From: Dirofilaria immitis
Lineage: Eukaryota; Nematoda; Chromadorea; Rhabditida; Onchocercidae
NCBI GenBank assembly: GCA_024305405.1
Contig: JAKNDB010000110.1
Span: 1,736,001-1,800,000 of the forward strand
Reading direction: 5' to 3'
DNA length: 64,000 nucleotides
Shown here piece by piece: positions 46,790 to 64,000 of this stretch (within the stretch, counting starts at the first letter, position 1; each line of letters begins with the position of its first letter). Both the position numbers and the translations under genes were made by a program. The notes under the pieces were generated by a model that made no database searches, was not told where the DNA came from, and was given only the letters and a program-made list of their open reading frames with translations.

Positions 46790-49700
46790 CTATGTTTGAC
46801 CATTAATCACAGCAGTGTTTACATATTGTAATCCTTCATAGTTCGACTTCCCGCCGGAAGTTATCACATTCACGTATGATGACCCTTCTGCTGTTGTCGG
46901 TATTAACACTTTCAACTGTGAAATGCTATTTGGTGTTGCATCGTGGTATGGTTGTCGCTGCAATAAAATATTTCAACAATCATTTCACCTAGATATACTT
47001 CTAATAGTGGCCAAAAATTTGAAAATTTTGTAGATTATTTACTGAAACAAAAGGATAAAAATATAAACCCAATACGTCCAAGACCAACTCAGAAGTTCAA
47101 TATCCCAAACCTTTCATCTTATCAAGAAAACTTTCGAAAATTTCTTTGCTAGTTTCTTTATTTGATGACGTTCTTGAAAATACACATACACACAAAAAAA
47201 AAAAAAAACAAACAAACATTTCCAATTTGCTCAAATTTCCCCGCATTCTGTGTTAATACATTATTGTCGTCTGCTATGGGAGTATCAAAGGTTAATTGCT
47301 TGTGTGCCACAGATGGACTATTGCCGGCTGAAGATGAATCATAACGAGGAGGCAATGGAGGTGCTCGTCGAGGTGGTATAGCTTCACTTCTCGGTGGCCA
47401 AGACTGCCGCTAAAATGTATTTCAAGAATAATTTTATCCTTTTAACCTGAAATAAAACAAAATCTCGACAAAAACCGATGAGAAAAGAAAATGTTGAACA
47501 GTGGAAAGGAAAGAGTCTATTCAGAACAAATTCGCATCAAAACAAAACATAAAAATAACTCACCACACTCTTAATACTGCTTTTTTCAATAATCGTCTCA
47601 TAACCAAGTTTTTTATTAGCTTGTACCGGATCAAATGAATCGATAATGATTCTCTCCGTACCTTTGATTTCACAACGACAAAGGGACATGTACCGCCACC
47701 ATCCGATTCCTACAATAATCCAAAATGAAATAGATATATTCCGGATGAAAACGTGTACTGGTGTGACATACATAATAAAGTAATAAAAGCGACAAATATC
47801 ACCTAATACAAAAAACTAAAACCGATCTTTGAAAAATAAATAAGATTTCATAATATCACTACTCACACAACAAAATCACTGGGAATGCAGATAATGCAGA
47901 TCGAAGACTGAAATAGCTGTTCCGAAAACAACAAGCTCAATGTACTACCTATTATCAGAATCATCAAAAACGTACATCACATTTTTAAAACACTATAGAA
48001 ATACTACCTGCCAACTCTGCAAACAAGGGGTGCAAAGTAAATGACCACATGGTTCCAACTTGACATTTTTGTTATTTTCCGCGCAAATTTTGCACATCTC
48101 AAATGTGGTGCCCATTTCACAATAAATTTGATATTGCTCTGGAGTCACCTGAAAATCCAAATTGCTTTCAGTAATGATCAAAACTTTTATAGCAAAATAT
48201 GCAAAATATAATTTGTTACCACAAGGTACATTTTTGAGCATTATCCAAAAGTAAAATAATTTCAATGATATTTGCTTACCTTGACACGACCTTCCGGACT
48301 CGGCTGCAAGGCATGACTCAAGTCCGGATTTGTTGGTCTTCCATCCGGAAAACGGTAACTAAAGAAATATATAAAACGTCATACACATATAAAAAATCTA
48401 TAGCAACCCAAAAAAACAAGAGATTTCAAAAAAGGCTTGAAATATTCTGCTCAAAAAGTGTATTTTAAGTCTGACAAGAATGACAATAAATATGAAGTCG
48501 AAACTTACAATCCCTCTCGACTTCCATCAACCAAGGCTTGTATGAGTGACTTGTTTTGTGGTATAGTTTGATAAATTTTACCATCAGGAGCGACATAACC
48601 AACAGCCCACTGCCCAAGACGTGTACAGCTCAAACGGAACACATAACTGAAAAACAAACTCCGATCCTAAAAATCAATCGTTAATGGAATTAACGCTATA
48701 TCCCAAAAGAACAAACCTTCCGGGTTTATTGCTATATTTCTGAAGTTTCTGTTTCACTTCATCATATGTCAGAAAAGCGACATATCCAGGATGAGTCACT
48801 GCAAGTAGCTGCCAGTTGTGCAACAGTGTATTCCAAGGTTGGAAAAGTCTGAAATTCAATCAATAAGATTACTTTTGTTAATAGCTTATCACAAACACTT
48901 ATTAATAGCTTAGGGCTGATATGATCAGCCCGTATAAATAAAAACAAAAACAAACCTTGTAAATACATCAAATTCGAAGTTCGAAATGTGCTCATTAACG
49001 GTAAGATCAATGGTAGTTTTCAAAGCAAGAGTTTCTAAACCGGTATTAATTCTATGCACTTTGCTTAACGCAATTCGAAACTCAAACCATGGTACAGTAG
49101 TCCTAAAAAATTTAACACGAGATTATCGTATTTTCTTTCAGTTTTCCATCAAATATTGCATTGTTCATTATACTATTGTGAAATTTCTGACAAGCACAAA
49201 CTGATGGCATTACAGACTAATAATATTATACAAAAACAGTTACTTTGTGCCAAATGATTCCCTCCAAAATGCATCAGCTTCTTTTTGGTGATACGAAAGT
49301 TTTCACCAATAAAATGTCCATCCGGAAATTCAGCTTTCAATTCTGCTAACATATGCGAAAAAATAAGCGAAAGCTTGGTAAGGTTACGTCGTGCTCCTGA
49401 TCTTTCATCGTAAATCTTTTCCCGATCTTCTTTGAATAATTTCATTGTCTATAAGATGAAATAAGCTCTCAAATACCGGAAATCCGAAACGGCATCTATA
49501 AATTTTCAAATCAGCCCTATAAATAAAAAATTTCACTGAAGAAGGTATAGAAAACAAAATATTCTTATAAGAACCTGCTTGCATTTTGATTGAACGTTCT
49601 CCAAGAACAATGCTAAATATGCATTATCTTTTAATACATTCGGATTCTTAGAAATGATAGTGGACAATTGATGATAAGTATCAGGAAGGATATCAAGTAT

Positions 49701-50181
49701 AAAAGGTGGCGAATTCTTAAGATTCAGACGTGGCTGCTGACAATGTTTAACAACATTGTCCATCAATTTAAACGTTTTTTCAACCAAACGACGATCCTGT
49801 AACCATAAAAAGTTGTACAAACTAAAGTTTTAAAATAAAGTTTCAAAAACAAAAAAACTTTTGGGCCAAAAACAATAGCGGAGAAAAAAGATAACAATAC
49901 TGCAGAGCAAAGTTGAAATTCCATAAGAATTTAACTTATTATCAAAGCAATAATTATAAGATTCTTCCTTTAAAAAAATACTCTCCCAAAACAGAAAAAA
50001 AGAAATGCATAAAACTTGTGCCAATAGGCTGAACTGGTAATACCTGGATCAGCATAACGTTGGAGGGTCCAGGCACTGCATCATTTCGCCCACTGTAATT
50101 CTGCAAAATAGATACTGCGCCACCGCTGACAATTTCATGAATTTTACTCAATACGGAGGAAGCAAAACCGCTTACAGCCAT
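46790..50181 (-). CDS. sli-1: Cbl-family RING E3 ubiquitin ligase
   Basis: Negative regulator of receptor tyrosine kinases that binds phosphotyrosine through its TKB domain and ubiquitinates the receptor through its RING. Exons descending: 50181-50044, 49796-49575, 49448-49244, 49102-48956, 48848-48717, 48646-48509, 48358-48280, 48148-48008, 47709-47574, 47409-47218, 46957-46790 (TAG). The four-helix bundle ([32 protein letters not shown]), EF-hand-like part ([28 protein letters not shown]) and SH2-like part ([30 protein letters not shown]) are followed by the linker-RING start [38 protein letters not shown]. The tail has [11 protein letters not shown], a likely SH3 ligand; no UBA domain is seen. 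The frame breaks once in exon 49448-49244 (five-T run 49282-49286, plus strand) and once inside the RING (47680-47682), both repaired by one base. Start is the first ATG of the exon preceding the bundle. Confidence 0.95.
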
Positions 50182-52838
50182 TCGATGAGCAAAATTAAGT
50201 TAATAGAATATTTTCCGTGATTCGTATTTCTAAACAAATCATAATCCGTAGTTCCATTGTTATTAAAACTTGATCAGTAGGCATACTATTGCAACCTAAC
50301 TTTTTGATTTGAATTTCAGGAAAATTAGCGACGAGATTGAAAAACAACACAATTTTAAGACAGTCAATAGATTTTTGGGAAATGTTACCTGAAAAATTTG
50401 TTTAGCATTCAATTGAATACTAAATCGTGTGATGCTTCAACGAAGTTCTTAATAATCAATAAGATCACATATAGCACTCTTATAAAATTAGTGAAATCCA
50501 ATTACTCTTTAAGTCTTAGATTTAAAGTAGTCGAATCCAATTACTCTTTAAGTCTTAGATTTAAAGTAGTCAAATCCAATTACTCTTTAAGTCTTGTAGT
50601 CAAATCCAATTACTCTTTAAGTCTTAGATTTAAAGTAGTCTCTGAATTAAAAAGAAAAATGTCTTTAATACAAGAATGATTTCAAAAGTCCAGATTTGTT
50701 ATAATATTCCAATATTATAATTCCACTTGATACTATATACTATATTTCGATATGAAATAATGCCAACTAGTATTGAAAAATGTGCATACTGCAGCAGATG
50801 AAACAATTAGTAAGCGTGTGGTTATAATCATTTAGTTAGCAAAATGTCATCTGACACGACTATACGTAAGACACAGAATACTGAAAAGACATCAGCACGG
50901 TCAACCATTTCAATTAATCTATCTTAGGATACATAAACAGTACTACTGTTGCATAAATTTCATCAACACGTTCACTTATTCTACATGCTAGCTCTTTCTT
51001 CACATATTTAGCATGCTATTGCGAGCAGAGGCAGATCCTCACATAGAACACAACACCTTATTTAAATGTAAAGAGAAATAAATATTACAGCTTGAGTGAA
51101 CCTAAGAACCACCGAAACCTAAGAAATTTCCGAGCAATCCTCACACTCCCTAACCAGCCAACACCACGCTACGCAAGCAACAATCACCAATAGCAACACT
51201 TAACGCAGCCCCGTGCAGAAAGTTAATCCATCGGCATGGAGAGCTCTAAACCGGCAGTTCATTTTTTCCGGATTTTAAGCGGGTGGTCGAGTTTGCTTGA
51301 TGGCAGTGGGGATCGATGGGTCTTGAAAGTGTATTTGGAAAATGGGAGAGGGTATGATAGCAATTCTACTTAGCGAGAATAGCGCATTAACTGGTGATAA
51401 AAATAATTTTTCAAGTGAGAAGACAACGAAAAGATGGTTGTAGAATAGCGAAAGATCATAGTTTAAGAGGATGATAAAATGCACTATCTGTTACTAAAAC
51501 AGAAAATAAGTGTTACAACCTATTATAATAAAATCTCGATTAACTTTGCCGCTTTCTTAGCTAATCACCCTAAAAAGAAAGTGGATGTTGGGTACATAGA
51601 AAATGCATTATACAATTCAGTTTGAATGACGATTCATAGATAATTACTTCTCATACGTACAAAATTTCAGTTATTAATGAATAGAATTTATCAGGTTTTT
51701 TTTGCAAGGATTAACAGCTGAAATAGTTAGAGTTACTTTTTGTTACGAGGACAGGAAAAATCTCAAAATTTTGTCAAATTTGTCAGATCACTCTTTCGAA
51801 TTATTCATTTCCGTTTCCGAAATTTGTGATGATTTATTGGGTAAAACTATGTCGTCGGAATCTAGAACATCTCGTATTTATTCATTGTCTCCTGACAAAA
51901 AAGACTGAATAAATATGAAGATATTCTGAATACAAGATTTGTGCCTTAAATATATACTATTTTACAGTATCGGGAAAGCAGCAGCTCTAAAATATTTTTA
52001 TAAACTGATAGACGGTTATTTATATTTTCGATCTCAAAGCATATGATCAACAAAATAAAAATAAGCAACACCCAAGATTATCCGTATTTTTTGTTATTTT
52101 CTCATCATTTTTTATGGGAAAGAGACTCGATGAGGGTCATTATCTACGCTCAAATCAGTGCTTTGGTGATGATAGATGGGCCAACGAATCATTAGCTTCT
52201 GAGCTTTTTAACATCATCATTATATACAGATTATTTCTCTCTTCTCGATTTGTCCGATTACCTGAATTAATCCATTATGGTTTGATTTAAATTTGATTTT
52301 AAATTGAAATTTTACTTAATGATTAGAAATACAAACTTATATTCTTCGTCTCTCTTGTCAAACTGATTAACTGCAGGTCGTTTTGTTCCATGATGTTAGG
52401 GCAGTTTTTTCTTCCGTAATGTTTGGAATTCGGAAAAAACCATGGCAGGAACGAACGTGATATAAAATTGTAGATTATTATAGATTCCTGGTAGTTATAG
52501 ACTTTCGGGAAAAATGATTTTTTGAAATTTTCAATTTTCATTCCAAATTTCCTGCTTGGTACCGTAATTTTCTAGAGTATATCTCTTAAGTCGTACTTTT
52601 CAGGCCTTGAATGAAAAAGTATCTTTGTTCGAAAAACAAGTGTAGAGGAATTGCATCAGTTGATCAACAGGAGAAAAAATTCATTATAAAAATTGACATT
52701 AGGAAGTATAGAATTAGTACGAAGTGATTTAGAAAAATTGCTCGCCACGTATATACGCGGTTAGAAGTCAACCGTTTGTTGGAACATCGTTTATTTATTG
52801 TATTATTGCAGATGTATAGAGATTCGTAAAGAAGTGAA
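50182..52838. other. Divergent intergenic region between Cbl and PI3K
   Basis: About 2.7 kb between the 5' ends of two divergently transcribed genes, so both promoters should lie here. It contains the 39-bp tandem repeat at 50494-50640. A less AT-rich patch lies around 51080-51260. Short frames such as 51275-51484 and 51702-51908 have no recognisable content. Confidence 0.55.
50494..50640. repeat. 39-bp tandem repeat, four copies
   Basis: Copies at 50494-50532, 50533-50571, 50572-50601 (lacking an internal 9 bp) and 50602-50640. They are nearly identical, the second differing from the first at one base. The unit begins AATCCAATTACTC and ends AAAGTAGTC. It lies about 310 bp upstream of the Cbl start. 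A minisatellite is the simplest reading. The units abut without unique spacers, so it is not CRISPR-like. Confidence 0.93.

Positions 52839-64000
<11,162 letters not shown>

Noticed and set aside
50494..50640. CRISPR-like array
   Set aside because: The repeats abut directly with no unique spacers, and the host is a eukaryote.

Overview
The window reads as a nematode chromosome segment. It is AT-rich and has many short GT-AG introns with TTTCAG-type acceptors. Its gene set has clear Caenorhabditis-type homologues: synaptojanin/unc-26, Cbl/sli-1, class II PI3K/piki-1, a P4-ATPase and a fat-3/fat-4-like desaturase pair. Intron sizes and base composition suggest a parasitic, possibly filarial-type (clade III) worm. 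That placement is inference; no species can be named from the sequence. All coding models come from reading the exons by eye.

Layout. 1-9.0 kb (+): a P4-ATPase lipid flippase, truncated at the window start. 10.5-16.95 kb (-): a complete synaptojanin (SAC phosphatase, 5-phosphatase, RRM-like segment, proline-rich tail). 17-20.5 kb: no gene seen. 20.5-24.1 kb (+): a divergent, possibly inactive signal-peptide-peptidase-like membrane protein. 24.5-25.0 kb (+): two phase-compatible exons of an unrecognised membrane protein. 25.1-27.9 kb and 29.6-32.1 kb (-): two tandem cytochrome-b5 front-end fatty-acid desaturases. 32.1-39.9 kb: gene-poor DNA holding a nested, nearly perfect inverted repeat of about 200 bp per arm. 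39.9-44.9 kb (+): a claudin/PMP22-like four-TM protein with a 2 kb first intron. 46.8-50.2 kb (-): Cbl E3 ligase (TKB domain, RING, proline-rich tail). 52.8 kb to the end (+): class II phosphoinositide 3-kinase (UIM-like N-terminus, RBD, C2, PIK, kinase, start of PX), truncated by the window end.

How the genes relate. Five of the eight recognised loci act on membrane lipids: a flippase, a phosphoinositide phosphatase, two PUFA desaturases and a PI 3-kinase. Synaptojanin and class II PI3K act on opposite sides of phosphoinositide turnover in endocytosis, and Cbl ubiquitinates receptors destined for endocytosis. The genes lie on both strands with their own flanks, so this looks like neighbourhood, not an operon.

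Main caveat. Almost every long gene has exons that are conserved on both sides of a single missing base, usually inside a homopolymer (at least 14 sites). This looks like systematic consensus error in the assembly, not gene decay. It breaks automatic ORF calls across catalytic regions such as the Cbl RING, the P4-ATPase membrane helices and the synaptojanin SAC domain. I found no tRNA, rRNA, CRISPR or intact transposon. The most unusual items are the SPP-like protein with an altered GxGD motif, the nested inverted repeat, and an N-terminal ubiquitin-interacting-like motif on the PI3K.
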